DNA of 22,344 nucleotides from Dysgonamonadaceae bacterium. GTDB lineage: Bacteria > Bacteroidota > Bacteroidia > Bacteroidales > Azobacteroidaceae. Positions within the stretch are counted from its first letter, which is position 1; every line of letters starts with the position of its first letter. This document shows, piece after piece, positions 1 through 9,603 of this stretch. The stretch covers positions 1-22,344 of the forward strand of contig JAISNS010000157.1 of assembly GCA_031276105.1 (NCBI GenBank). Direction: 5' to 3'. Position numbers and translations under genes: made by a program. Under the pieces are notes generated by a model, which did no database searches, had not been told where the DNA came from, and was given only the letters and a program-made list of their open reading frames with translations.

Positions 1-1773
1 TTTTCCGGTCAGGCCTTATTCCCCAAACAAGGCCCGGGCGGCGTGCACTACGAAGGAATCGTGCAAATAACGCTCAACGGAGGGAAAATCCATTCCCGAA
101 ACAATACCTTAGTCGTAGAAAACAGCCACGAAGCCCTGATTACCATCGACATCCGCACCAGCTTCAAAAACAGCGAATACAAAGAACTATGTAATCAAAC
201 GCTGCAAAAAGCCACATCCAAAACATACCGCGAATTAAAACAGGCACATCTAAAAGATTATCAACACCTCTTCAACCGCGTTCACCTGGATTTGGGAAAA
301 AGCGAAGCCGACAAACTGCCGACAGATGTCCGTTGGCAACGCCTGAAAACAGAACGAAAAGACGATCCGGGACTGTTTTCGCTCTTTTTCCAGTACGGAC
401 GCTACCTGCTGATCGCCTCCTCGCGCGAAAACTCACCCTTGCCGGCTAACCTGCAAGGCGTATGGAACGATAATTTAGCCTGCAACATGGCTTGGACATG
501 CGATTATCATTTAGACATCAATACCGAACAAAACTATTGGCTGGCCAATGCCGGCAACTTGCCCGAATGTAACACCCCGCTTTTCACCTATCTGGAAGAC
601 CTGTCGCAATACGGCGAAAAAACAGCCCGCAACGTTTACGGATGCCAAGGCTGGACGGCTCATACCGTAGCAAACGTCTGGGGATATACCGCCCCCGGAC
701 AGGGTACCGGCTGGGGACTCTTCCCAACGGCCGGCGCATGGCTGGCCTCCCACTTGTGGAGCCATTACAGCTACACGTTAGACAAGGACTTTCTGGAACG
801 GCAGGCTTACCCGATCCTGAAAAAAAGCGCGGAATTTTTTCTGGACTACTTGGTCGAAGACCCGCGTAACGGTTACCTGATGTCCGGCCCAAGTACGTCA
901 CCCGAAAATTCGTTCAGAACCGGCGGACGGGAATACAACCTGTCCATGACTCCAACCTGCGACCGGATATTGATCGACGAAACATTTGCCGCCTGTATCG
1001 AAGCAAGCAAGATACTGAACCTCGACGCCCCATTCCGTCAAGACCTGGAAAAAGCGTCGGCCAAACTGCCGCCCATCCAAACAGGAAAAGACGGAACAAT
1101 TCGAGAATGGTTCGAAGATTACGACTTGGCGCATCCCGAGCACCGCCATTCTTCCCATTTGCTGGCCTTGTATCCCTTCAGCCAAATCACGTTGGAGAAA
1201 ACGCCGGAACTGGCCGCCGCCGCCGCCAAATCCGTTCACCGGCAAATCAACGCCGCGCAGTACGAAGATGTAGAATGGAGCCGGGCGAACGTTATCTGTT
1301 TCTATGCCCGCTTGAAAAAAGCGGAAGAAGCTTACGACAACCTCAAAGGCCTGTTGATTGAGTTTTCGCGAGAAAACCTCTTCACGATGTCGCCCGCCGG
1401 TGTTGCCGGCGCCCAGGAAGACATCTTCGAGTTCGACGCCAACGAAGCAGCCCCCGCCGGCATTGCCGAGATGCTCCTGCAAAGTCACGAAGGATACATC
1501 GAATTGCTACCCGCCTTGCCGGAAGCATGGAATAGCGGAAATTTCAAAGGATTATGCGTTCGCGGCGGCGCCGAAGTGGACTTGAAATGGGAAAACGCAC
1601 AAGTGACGGCAGCAAAAATCACAGCCACTGCCGACAATGTTTTTCGGATAAAACTTCCGGCAAATCAGGAAGGCCTCCGGATAAAAAAGAACGGCCGGGC
1701 GTTGCAAAAGCCGGAAATAAATAACGGATTGATAACCGTGGAATTAAATAAAGGAGAATATGTAGAATTTTGA
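1..1773 (+). CDS. GH95 alpha-L-fucosidase-like enzyme, 5'-truncated
   Basis: The frame is open from base 1, so the true start lies upstream; the GTG at 43 is only an internal Val codon. Visible GH95 hallmarks, in order, are NLQGVWN (Asn codon 448), YHLDINTEQNYW (511-540), the SPEN segment with the likely general-acid Glu at 904-906, HRHSSHL from 1141, and FDANEA with an Asp at 1435-1437, followed by the C-terminal beta domain. In Bifidobacterium AfcA, as I recall it, the water-activating pair is Asn421/Asn423 and the acid is Glu566. The His two residues before that pair is kept here, which favours fucosidase over the L-galactosidase variant. The first Asn of the pair is Asp here (514-516). 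The family (alpha/alpha)6 enzymes release terminal alpha-linked fucose. Localisation is unknown because the N-terminus is missing. Codons look more GC-rich than in the later genes. The next gene starts 32 bases after the stop. The family call is firm; the exact substrate is not. Confidence 0.9.
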   Translation, partial: FSGQALFPKQGPGGVHYEGIVQITLNGGKIHSRNNTLVVENSHEALITIDIRTSFKNSEYKELCNQTLQKATSKTYRELKQAHLKDYQHLFNRVHLDLGKSEADKLPTDVRWQRLKTERKDDPGLFSLFFQYGRYLLIASSRENSPLPANLQGVWNDNLACNMAWTCDYHLDINTEQNYWLANAGNLPECNTPLFTYLEDLSQYGEKTARNVYGCQGWTAHTVANVWGYTAPGQGTGWGLFPTAGAWLASHLWSHYSYTLDKDFLERQAYPILKKSAEFFLDYLVEDPRNGYLMSGPSTSPENSFRTGGREYNLSMTPTCDRILIDETFAACIEASKILNLDAPFRQDLEKASAKLPPIQTGKDGTIREWFEDYDLAHPEHRHSSHLLALYPFSQITLEKTPELAAAAAKSVHRQINAAQYEDVEWSRANVICFYARLKKAEEAYDNLKGLLIEFSRENLFTMSPAGVAGAQEDIFEFDANEAAPAGIAEMLLQSHEGYIELLPALPEAWNSGNFKGLCVRGGAEVDLKWENAQVTAAKITATADNVFRIKLPANQEGLRIKKNGRALQKPEINNGLITVELNKGEYVEF

Positions 1774-1788
1774 TCGCGGAAAGCGGTC
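1772..1788 (+). other. Small hairpin at the GH95 stop codon
   Basis: GATCGC (1772-1777) pairs with GCGGTC (1783-1788) through six base pairs, one of them G-T, around a five-base GGAAA loop. It overlaps the TGA stop and is followed by an A-rich, not T-rich, run, so it does not look like a rho-independent terminator on the + strand. It could be an RNA processing or stability element between the GH95 and FAS1 genes, or chance. Confidence 0.25.
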
Positions 1789-1805
1789 ATAAAAAACAAA
1801 CAACA

Positions 1806-4406
1806 ATGCGAATAAAATTGAAAAAAACATTTTTTGCAGTTCTGTATTCCTTTACGATAACAGGAGCATTTTTCCTGTTTTCCTGTGAAGACGAATACAT
1901 TTACGACGACACCGAACCGGATTTTCTGGGTGCAAGCATTTACGAAGAACTGGAGAAAGACGGAAGATTTACTTATTTTTTGAGGCTGATTGACGAGCTG
2001 AACTATAAGGAAGTCCTTTTATATACCGGAAGCAAAACGTTGTTCCCTGCTAGGGATGACGCCTTTGAACGGTTTTTCCGCTCCAACAGCTATGGCGTCG
2101 GCAAGTTTGAAGAATTAACGCCGGCGCAAAAGCGTGAAATCATGAATGTGAGTATGATCAATATGGCCTACTCGACTTATATGTTATCCAACACACTGTC
2201 CGGTGACGCTGAAAACCCCGGATTGAGCGAGGGTATGGCCATCCGGAGGGTAACAGCCAACACGTATATCGACAGCGTTGGTTTTATTAACGACGACAAA
2301 CTCTTTCAGGCAAATGCCTATTGGGCAGGATACCGCGACAGAGGTTTGTACTTGCTCGAAAACGAACAATCGTCCCGCATGGTGCATTTCACCCCAAACA
2401 ACCGGGCGACGCAAGGTATTACGAATGAAGATTTTTCATTCTTATACAACGGCTTGACATTTAATTCCGACGACATTTATATCAATGGAGTTAAAGTGAT
2501 TGAAAAGGATATCATCTGCAAAAACGGGTATATTCATTTGGTGGAAGAAGTTTTGACGCCCGTTAAAAACATGGCGCAGATTATCCGCGACAATGGAGAA
2601 ACGCACATATTCAATTCTTTAATAAACAAATTTACGATGCCTGTTTATTCCGAAGAATTTTCGCGAAACGTCCACAACTATTACAATGGCTCTACCCCCG
2701 AACGGCCGCTGATCGTGGATACCGTATTTATCAAACGCTATTTCAACGACGTCGATTTTAACATCGACCCCACCGGAAATACCCTGAGTAATTACGGATT
2801 GCTTTATTACGATCCTACCGATCACGCTTACAACGCCAGTTCCAATCAAGACATGGGCGCCATGTTTATCCCGACCGATAAAGCGATGAACGATTATTTC
2901 AACAGTGAAAAAGGACGTTATCTGAAAGATATTTACGGAACGTGGGACAATGTGCCGACGGATTTGCTGGCCTTGTTTTTGAAAAACCACCAGAAAAAAT
3001 CGTTTCTCAGTTCGTTACCTCACGAATGGACAACCATGAACGACGAAAGCAGTTTCTACATGAACGTCAAAGAAAGCGATATTCGGAAAGTGTATGTAGG
3101 CGGCAACGGAGTTGTTTATATCAGCGACGCCGTTTATCCGCCGGTAGATTTTCAATCCGTATTTGCGTCCGTCATGACCACCCCCAATACTAAAATCATG
3201 AATTGGGGTATCCGGCACAACAACATGAAATTTTTCATGTACCTGCGCTCCATAGAGAACATGTACAACCTGATTGTTCCCACCGACGAGGCTTTCGATA
3301 ATTACCGCGATCCCATTTCCTGGGCGCGGGGAACAAATCCGGAAATCTGGTCGTTTTATTATGTTCCGGAAACCGATATGGTTTACGCACAGATTTACCG
3401 GGCGGATGAAAACGGGAATAAGGGAACGTTCCTGAAGGAGTTGAGAAACAATGATCAAAGCATCATTCTCAACCGCCTGAACGATATTATTGATATGCAC
3501 ATTGCTGTCGGTCAAAAAGATAAAGCAACGGGAGTAATGAGCGGTTATATCGACGACGGAAACACCCGGTATGCCCGAACCAAAAGCGGCGCGACGTTAC
3601 AAATAAACGGCGCAGGCGACCGGTTGCAACTCTCCGGCGGTGGAGATATCGAAGCCGGCGTTGCACCGGCGGAAATAATAACCCATCCGGATAGCGGGAA
3701 TAAAAGTACCTTTCTGTCGGAAAACGGGAAAACCTATTTTGTCGATAAAATCCTGCACGACCCTGTCAAATCCGTCTATACTCTGATGGGAGAACATCCG
3801 GAATATGAAGCATTTTTTAATCTGCTGTTAGGTGAAACCGAAGTATTCGATTACTTTAAAGACGAGAAGTCGATTGTTCCGATTTTTGATGCCAAAAAAA
3901 TCGGCAGTACTTCGGGAATCGACTTAGTTGTCAATTCTTTCAATAATTTCCGTTACACGGTGTTTATTCCGACTGCCGAAGCGTTGGCCGAAGCATTCAA
4001 TAACGATCCCAAACTATATACCTGGGCCGAAATAGCGGATGAAACCGATTATGACCGGAAAAAAGAAATGACGCTCTACCTGCTGGAATTTTTGCGCTTC
4101 CATTTCATGGACAATTCCGTTTTCATCGACGGAAAATCATTCTCCGTGAGCTACGAAACGGCCGCCCGCAACGAATTGGGTAAATTCCGGAAGGTGAGGA
4201 TAAACAGCCGGGGCGATAACCTTGAAATATACGGAGAAACGATGCCCCCAAGCGCCGGCGCACAGGTGATAAAAACCGAAGGTTTATACAACCTGATGGC
4301 GCGGGATTATATCGTAAACAACAGTAACTACGCGAACGCAACCCAGATCGTATCTTCGTCGCGAGCAGTTATTCATTTAATTGATAAAGCATTAAAATAT
4401 GAATAG
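1806..4406 (+). CDS. Multi-domain FAS1 (fasciclin) surface lipoprotein
   Basis: This is an 866-residue lipoprotein. The ATG at 1806 is chosen because it gives a clean signal peptide with lipobox LFSC (Cys27); the frame also opens at a TTG at 1770, but that adds a non-signal leader. Cys27 is followed by EDE, which fits a Bacteroidota surface-export signal. About four FAS1-like units are visible, each with an F-x-P-(T/R)-D/E-x-A(F/L/M) motif and most with an NG-x-x-(H/Y) or H-L-I-D strand near the end: roughly residues 40-250 (FPARDDAF at 80), 255-445 (FIPTDKAM at 354), 450-650 (VPTDEAF near 491) and 655-866 (FIPTAEAL at 720). FAS1 domains are known adhesion folds; here a surface binding or scaffold role is inferred. 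No catalytic motif is seen. Its end overlaps the SusC-1 start by 8 bases, suggesting coupled translation and a shared task. The domain call is good; the ligand is unknown. Confidence 0.85.
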   Translation: MRIKLKKTFFAVLYSFTITGAFFLFSCEDEYIYDDTEPDFLGASIYEELEKDGRFTYFLRLIDELNYKEVLLYTGSKTLFPARDDAFERFFRSNSYGVGKFEELTPAQKREIMNVSMINMAYSTYMLSNTLSGDAENPGLSEGMAIRRVTANTYIDSVGFINDDKLFQANAYWAGYRDRGLYLLENEQSSRMVHFTPNNRATQGITNEDFSFLYNGLTFNSDDIYINGVKVIEKDIICKNGYIHLVEEVLTPVKNMAQIIRDNGETHIFNSLINKFTMPVYSEEFSRNVHNYYNGSTPERPLIVDTVFIKRYFNDVDFNIDPTGNTLSNYGLLYYDPTDHAYNASSNQDMGAMFIPTDKAMNDYFNSEKGRYLKDIYGTWDNVPTDLLALFLKNHQKKSFLSSLPHEWTTMNDESSFYMNVKESDIRKVYVGGNGVVYISDAVYPPVDFQSVFASVMTTPNTKIMNWGIRHNNMKFFMYLRSIENMYNLIVPTDEAFDNYRDPISWARGTNPEIWSFYYVPETDMVYAQIYRADENGNKGTFLKELRNNDQSIILNRLNDIIDMHIAVGQKDKATGVMSGYIDDGNTRYARTKSGATLQINGAGDRLQLSGGGDIEAGVAPAEIITHPDSGNKSTFLSENGKTYFVDKILHDPVKSVYTLMGEHPEYEAFFNLLLGETEVFDYFKDEKSIVPIFDAKKIGSTSGIDLVVNSFNNFRYTVFIPTAEALAEAFNNDPKLYTWAEIADETDYDRKKEMTLYLLEFLRFHFMDNSVFIDGKSFSVSYETAARNELGKFRKVRINSRGDNLEIYGETMPPSAGAQVIKTEGLYNLMARDYIVNNSNYANATQIVSSSRAVIHLIDKALKYE

Positions 4407-7400
4407 AATTATGAAAAAAATCACTCCTCACTTGCCGCTTGCCGCTAAGTTGAAGTATATTGTACTGTTTATTCTGGCTCATTTGCCGCTGCTATTGCAG
4501 GGACAAACCGATAATGTGATTGTTACGGGAAAAGTTACGGCATTGGGTGAAGAATTAGTCGGTGTTCAGGTGATTGAAATAGACCGGAATAGCCGGACGG
4601 TTTCGACTACTTCAACCGATTTATATGGGAACTTTTCATTGCCGGTGAAAAATACAAATAATAAGCTTCGTTTTGTAAATATTGGATATATTACGAAAGA
4701 TTTACCGATTGGTAACAGTCGTAAATTCGATGTTGTACTGGAAGAACGTGACGCCAAGAATGTGATTGTTATGGGAAAAGTACATTCGACCTTCGGCGAA
4801 GAATTGATTGGAGTTCAAGTACTCGAAATAGATAAAAACAACCGGGCTATTTCGGCGACTTCCAGTGATTATACCGGCAATTTTTCGTTACAGATAAAAA
4901 ATACGGGCAATAAACTCCGCTTCATATACATCGGGTTTATTACAAAAGAATTTCCTATTGGCGGCAATCGCAAATTCGACGTCGAACTGGAAGAAAGCAA
5001 TACACTTACCGAAGTAGTTGTTTCGGCAAGAGCCATGCACTCCGACGGTACTTTAACGATTCCCCAGCGGGAAATATCGGGAGCCGTGCAAAAACTCTCC
5101 ATCGAAAAGTTCACGGGAATATCGGTGCCTTCGATTGACGACCTTTTGCAGGGGCAAATCGCCGGTTTGGATATCATCGGTAATTCGGGAAACCTCGGAT
5201 CCGGCTCAACGCTTCGCGTTAGGGGTACAACCTCTATCAATTCCAATTCGGAACCCTTGATTGTGGTCAACGACGTCCCTTACGAAAACAATATTCCCTC
5301 TTCTTTTGATTATACCAACCTCAATCAGGAACAGTTTGCCAACTTGTTGAACATCAATCCGGACGATATCGAAGAAATCACCGTATTGAAAGACGGGGCT
5401 TCGGCGGCGATATGGGGGTCGAGAGGAGCGAACGGCGTTATTGCTATCCGTACCAAAAAAGGAGCCAAAGGGCCTACGCGCGTACAGTATGCCTACCGGT
5501 TTTCAGGGAAACAGCAACCGAAAGGTCTTAACATGTTGAACGGTAACGACTATACGATGATGATGAAACAAGCCTATTTCAATCCCAAGCAAGATGAAAA
5601 CGCGGCCAACCTGCCGGAATTTAATTATGACCCGGCTTTTTCGGAGTATGAAAACTTCAACAACAATACCGATTGGGTAAAAGCGCTTTCGCAATACGGA
5701 TTTACTCACGATCACAACGTAACCCTGTCGGGAGGCGGCGAAAAAGCGAATTTCCGTCTTTCGTTCGGTTATTATACGGAAACAGGAACCGTAATCAAAC
5801 AGGAATTGAAACGGCTGACCAACCGGATGGATTTTGAGTACCGGGTATCCGACCGCATCCGCTTTTCTTCTGATTTTGCGATCACCTACTTGGATAACCG
5901 GAAAAACTTGGCTTCGGATGTAGGCGACGGATACAATACCGAGAACTTGTTGAGCATGGCTTACCGGAAAATGCCGAATGTTTCTATTTATCAGCAAGAT
6001 GTTTACGGAAATGATACGGAACTGTTTTATACGATTCCTCAGTCTTCCGGTCTGGATTCCAAACAAAAAGACCTGCTGAATCCGGTAGCGCTGGCGCATT
6101 TGGCCAATAACAACGAAAAGAATATGCGCATTATGCCCACCTTCCGCTTGCGTTACGACATGCTTGATCCGGAAAAAACAACGCTCCGGTACAACGGATA
6201 CATTTCGTTCGACTACGAAAATAACGACAATTCCCGCTTTCTACCGAGGGAAGTTACTTCGGTCAATTGGGATAATGAAAACGTAAACCGTTCGTACGGC
6301 AGGGAATCCGAAGCATTAACCATTTATTCGGATCAGAATTTAACGTATATTCCCGACTGGGGCGACAATCATAACCTCATGTTGTACGCTTCCTGGCAAA
6401 CCACGATGTATAATTCCCTGTACGAAGAATTTGTGCGCTCCGGACTGGCGTCCAAAATGATAACCGATCCTACTCTGCCCGGACAAGACCGGTCGTTTAA
6501 AAGCGGACTGGAACAGCGGCGAACGATGGGCTTGGTCGGACGAATCCATTATACCGTTTTGAATCGTTATATTCTCGACTTATCCATCCGGCGGGATGCA
6601 GACACGCGGTTCGGGCCGAACAACCGCTGGGGTAATTTCCCGGCCGCTTCCGTGAAATGGATTATTTCGGATGAACCTTTCTTGGCGGCAACCGACAACT
6701 GGTTAAGCGAATTTGGAATCCGCGCCGGATATGGAGTTACCGGTAATACTCCGGGGAAAAACTATCTGTATTTCAGCCGTTACGACGATAGCTGGTCCGG
6801 AACGAACAATTACCTTGATATGCCCAGCGTCAAACCGGCTTCAATCAAATTATCGAACTTGAGATGGGAAAGCGTTACCTCCTACAATCTGGGATTCGAC
6901 CTGCATTTATTGGACTTCAAATACAATGTCGATTTCAATATCTATAAGCGGCGAACCAAAGACTTGTTGTTTGAAAACCAGGAAATACCCGGAAGTTCCG
7001 GATTCACAAACCTCGCTTACATCAATGCCGGCGTAATGGACAACCACGGATGGGAAGTTTACCTGTCGACAAACAAAATGATTAAAATCAGTGATTTTAC
7101 TTTTGATTTCAATGTGAACTTCTCCAATAACCTGAATGAAATAGTCGAACTCTCTCCGTCGGTATTAAATTCTTTCAACAAAGACTTCAATTACGAGAAC
7201 GGGTCTTATCTTTCGCGCATTCAGGTAGGAAATCCCTTAGGTTCAATTTATGGATTCCGCTATAAAGGCGTTTACCGGTACGACAAATACGAAGACGCCG
7301 TTAAAAACAACGGAAACAGTCCGCATGTTACCGACGCCGCCGGAAACGTAATTGTCGATGGCAACGGGAAACCGGTTCCGGTGTATTTTGCCTACGGAAC

Positions 7401-8010
7401 AACTTCTTCCTACGTATTCAGGGGAGGCGACGCCATTTATGAAGACGTTAACCGCGACGGCTCCATTGATGAACTGGACATTGTGTATCTGGGCAGTAGT
7501 AATCCCAAATTCAACGGCGGATTCGGCACAACTATCCGCTTCAAAAATTTTTCCATGGTTACGCTGTTCAATTTCCGCTACGGAAATAAAATACTGAACC
7601 GGGCGCGGATGAATGCCGAAAATATGTACAGCAACGACAATCAGTCGATAGCTGTAAACTGGCGCTGGAGAAACGACGGCGACGACCGGCAAATTCCCCG
7701 CGCCTTGTATAATTACGGTTACAACTGGCTGGGTAGCGATCGATTCGTTGAAGACGGCTCTTTCCTCCGGCTCAAATACGTGCTCTTCTCTTACGAGTTT
7801 GATAAAAAATTAATAAAACCATTGTTTTTGAACCAATTAAGTTTGTATCTAACCTTGAATAATTTGTGGACGTGGACGAAATACACAGGGGTAGATCCTG
7901 AAATTTCGCCGAACATGAATCCTGCATACGGAATTATCGGGGTGAGCGAAGACAGAAACAAAACCCCGCGTGCGCAATATTTCACTCTGGGTGCAACTAT
8001 TGGTTTTTAA
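4399..8010 (+). CDS. SusC/RagA-family TonB-dependent outer-membrane transporter (SusC-1)
   Basis: This 1203-residue protein would import oligosaccharides across the outer membrane using TonB energy. Residues 1-36 form a signal peptide ending LLQGQ. Residues 39-116 and 121-199 are two tandem copies of a carboxypeptidase-regulatory-like beta domain, where SusC proteins usually have one. A TEVVVSA segment then leads into the plug, with LRVRGTTSIN (from residue 272) and the ITVLKDG...GSRGANGVI signature. The rest is a 22-strand-type barrel ending in the aromatic C-terminus TLGATIGF. ATG 4399 overlaps the FAS1 stop by 8 bases; ATG 4411 (MKK...) is an equally plausible start that leaves a 4-base gap. 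SusD-1 follows within 15 bases, the standard SusC-SusD pairing. Substrate cannot be read from sequence; neighbours suggest a fucose, mannose and galactose-bearing glycan. Confidence 0.95.
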   Translation: MNRIMKKITPHLPLAAKLKYIVLFILAHLPLLLQGQTDNVIVTGKVTALGEELVGVQVIEIDRNSRTVSTTSTDLYGNFSLPVKNTNNKLRFVNIGYITKDLPIGNSRKFDVVLEERDAKNVIVMGKVHSTFGEELIGVQVLEIDKNNRAISATSSDYTGNFSLQIKNTGNKLRFIYIGFITKEFPIGGNRKFDVELEESNTLTEVVVSARAMHSDGTLTIPQREISGAVQKLSIEKFTGISVPSIDDLLQGQIAGLDIIGNSGNLGSGSTLRVRGTTSINSNSEPLIVVNDVPYENNIPSSFDYTNLNQEQFANLLNINPDDIEEITVLKDGASAAIWGSRGANGVIAIRTKKGAKGPTRVQYAYRFSGKQQPKGLNMLNGNDYTMMMKQAYFNPKQDENAANLPEFNYDPAFSEYENFNNNTDWVKALSQYGFTHDHNVTLSGGGEKANFRLSFGYYTETGTVIKQELKRLTNRMDFEYRVSDRIRFSSDFAITYLDNRKNLASDVGDGYNTENLLSMAYRKMPNVSIYQQDVYGNDTELFYTIPQSSGLDSKQKDLLNPVALAHLANNNEKNMRIMPTFRLRYDMLDPEKTTLRYNGYISFDYENNDNSRFLPREVTSVNWDNENVNRSYGRESEALTIYSDQNLTYIPDWGDNHNLMLYASWQTTMYNSLYEEFVRSGLASKMITDPTLPGQDRSFKSGLEQRRTMGLVGRIHYTVLNRYILDLSIRRDADTRFGPNNRWGNFPAASVKWIISDEPFLAATDNWLSEFGIRAGYGVTGNTPGKNYLYFSRYDDSWSGTNNYLDMPSVKPASIKLSNLRWESVTSYNLGFDLHLLDFKYNVDFNIYKRRTKDLLFENQEIPGSSGFTNLAYINAGVMDNHGWEVYLSTNKMIKISDFTFDFNVNFSNNLNEIVELSPSVLNSFNKDFNYENGSYLSRIQVGNPLGSIYGFRYKGVYRYDKYEDAVKNNGNSPHVTDAAGNVIVDGNGKPVPVYFAYGTTSSYVFRGGDAIYEDVNRDGSIDELDIVYLGSSNPKFNGGFGTTIRFKNFSMVTLFNFRYGNKILNRARMNAENMYSNDNQSIAVNWRWRNDGDDRQIPRALYNYGYNWLGSDRFVEDGSFLRLKYVLFSYEFDKKLIKPLFLNQLSLYLTLNNLWTWTKYTGVDPEISPNMNPAYGIIGVSEDRNKTPRAQYFTLGATIGF
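4513..4995 (+). repeat. Tandem duplication of the SusC-1 N-terminal domain
   Basis: Copy 1 spans 4513-4746 (78 codons) and copy 2 spans 4759-4995 (79 codons), joined by a four-codon linker. By hand alignment 53 of 78 residues are identical, including GEEL, GVQV, GNFSL, NKLRF and RKFDV. At DNA level the copies differ mostly at third positions, so the duplication is not very recent. Each copy has the pattern of the carboxypeptidase-regulatory-like domain found once at the N-terminus of most SusC proteins. Confidence 0.9.
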
Positions 8011-8025
8011 TACATAAAATGATTG

Positions 8026-9591
8026 ATGATAATGAAAAAAATAGTTTTAATAATTTCAATTACAGGCCTTATTTTGACTACAGGATTAAGTTCTTGTAAC
8101 GATTGGTTTGAATTGCATCCGCAATCCGAAACCATACTGGAAGATTTCTGGCAAGACGAAAACGACGTCAAAAGTATGGTCGCCGCCTGTTACCGTTCAA
8201 TGAACGAAACCGGCTTTATGGAACGCCTGCTGGTCTGGGGAGAAATACGTTCCGATAATATACTGAAAGGAGCCAGTCAAAATATTGATATTGACCGTAT
8301 CCTCGAATTGACGCTCAACGCGACCAACCCCTATACTTCGTGGAACGATTTTTACCGGACAATTAATTATTGCAATACGATAATCTATTATGCGCCTGCC
8401 GTGAGGGAAAAAGATCCTAATTTTACGGAAGGGCAACTCCGGTCTTATATCGCTGAAGCAAAAGGAATCCGGGCGCTGTGTTATTTCACGTTGGTGCGTA
8501 CTTTCCGCGACATCCCTTTTACGGTGGAGCCGGCTTTCGACGATTCCAAACCGTTTGAGTTACCCCAGGCAGACCCGGACGAAATTGTCCGTTACCTGAT
8601 CGACGACCTGAAAGAAATTGAAAACAACGCAACGCCCAAATCACTGAGCCGGAGCTACGATAAGGGACGCATTACACGAAAAGCCATTCAATCGTTGATT
8701 GCGGATATGGCCTTGTGGTTAAACGATTATCAAACCTGTATCGATTATTGCGATAAAGTGATAACCGAGAATCCCCTGATGACGCTGGAACTTCCGCAAA
8801 GTTTTGTTATCAATACTTTCGTGGGCGGACTTTCGAAGGAAAGTATCTTTGAACTCCGCTTTAATTCTTCCCTGCCCAATTATGCCGTGCAGGAAATGTA
8901 CGGTCAATACAGTTCGCGAACGGCCAATGTTTATAAAGTGTCTTCTTTTGATTTTAGTAAAATCTCGTTGTTCGAAAATACCGATTGGCGAGCCAAAGAC
9001 TTTTTTATTCCCACTGAAAGCTCCGGACTGTTTAGCATTGTGAAATATGTCGCCTACCGTTCCCGTATCAATCCCAGCGGAACCGTAAACCGGAGCGACT
9101 ATTCTTTTCTCACTACCTCCACGCTGTGGGTTTTTTACCGCCTGTCCGATATTTACCTGATGAAAGCCGAAGCGCTGGTGGAACAGGGAGGAATGGAAAA
9201 ACTGGAAGAAGCTTTCGAACTGGTACGGAAAACCTACGAACGGGCTAATCCCGACCTGATAGAAGGCAGTTTTGCTTTCTCTTCGTTCAATTCACAGGGA
9301 GCCATGCGCGAACTGGTCTTTGACGAACGGCAACGCGAATTTCTTTTTGAAGGAAAAAGGTATTTCGACCTGCTCCGGCGGATAAAAAGAGAGGGAACGC
9401 CGGGAAATGTAGTGAGTAAATATTTGATGCGGAAATACGAAGCGCAGGGACTGGAATCGCCGACCATACGAAGTAAAATCAATGATAAAGACGCCATTTA
9501 TATGCCGATTAACGAAAAGGAACTGAAAAATAATCCGCTGTTGGTACAAAATCCGTTTTATGTCTTATCCGCCGATATTAGTAAAAATTAA
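8026..9591 (+). CDS. SusD/RagB-family glycan-binding lipoprotein (SusD-1)
   Basis: This is a 521-residue lipoprotein that would cap SusC-1 and bind glycan at the cell surface. The signal peptide ends in lipobox LSSC (Cys24) followed by NDW. The N-terminal part shows the usual SusD opening (WFELHPQ, then FWQDENDV) and a helical TPR-like core, with SYIAEAKGIRALCYF near residue 140. The C-terminal part carries the family signature FDERQREFLFEGKRYFDLLR. Length is normal for SusD. A TTG at 8023, ATG 8026 and ATG 8032 are all in frame; ATG 8026 is used here, and ATG 8032 (MKK...) is equally likely. Only 15 bases separate it from SusC-1, and the next gene begins 13 bases after its stop, so co-transcription is likely. 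Ligand is unknown. Confidence 0.93.
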   Translation: MIMKKIVLIISITGLILTTGLSSCNDWFELHPQSETILEDFWQDENDVKSMVAACYRSMNETGFMERLLVWGEIRSDNILKGASQNIDIDRILELTLNATNPYTSWNDFYRTINYCNTIIYYAPAVREKDPNFTEGQLRSYIAEAKGIRALCYFTLVRTFRDIPFTVEPAFDDSKPFELPQADPDEIVRYLIDDLKEIENNATPKSLSRSYDKGRITRKAIQSLIADMALWLNDYQTCIDYCDKVITENPLMTLELPQSFVINTFVGGLSKESIFELRFNSSLPNYAVQEMYGQYSSRTANVYKVSSFDFSKISLFENTDWRAKDFFIPTESSGLFSIVKYVAYRSRINPSGTVNRSDYSFLTTSTLWVFYRLSDIYLMKAEALVEQGGMEKLEEAFELVRKTYERANPDLIEGSFAFSSFNSQGAMRELVFDERQREFLFEGKRYFDLLRRIKREGTPGNVVSKYLMRKYEAQGLESPTIRSKINDKDAIYMPINEKELKNNPLLVQNPFYVLSADISKN

Positions 9592-9603
9592 AAACAAAAA
9601 AAA

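Noticed and set aside
898..1488. A 196-codon open frame on the minus strand inside the GH95 gene, and similar long antisense frames elsewhere (for example 5503-6099 and 21076-21663)
   Set aside because: They lie wholly opposite genes with clear family motifs, have no recognisable domains, and are expected from the codon bias of the + strand genes.
1751..1765. AAGGAG followed by ATG-TAG near the end of the GH95 gene, a start-stop mini-frame
   Set aside because: The bases encode the normal GH95 C-terminal residues KGEYVEF, and the next gene's best ATG is 40 bases further on; it is probably chance.
1770..1805. TTG at 1770 as the start of the four-FAS1 lipoprotein
   Set aside because: It would add 12 residues with charged character before the signal peptide; ATG 1806 gives a proper lipoprotein signal.
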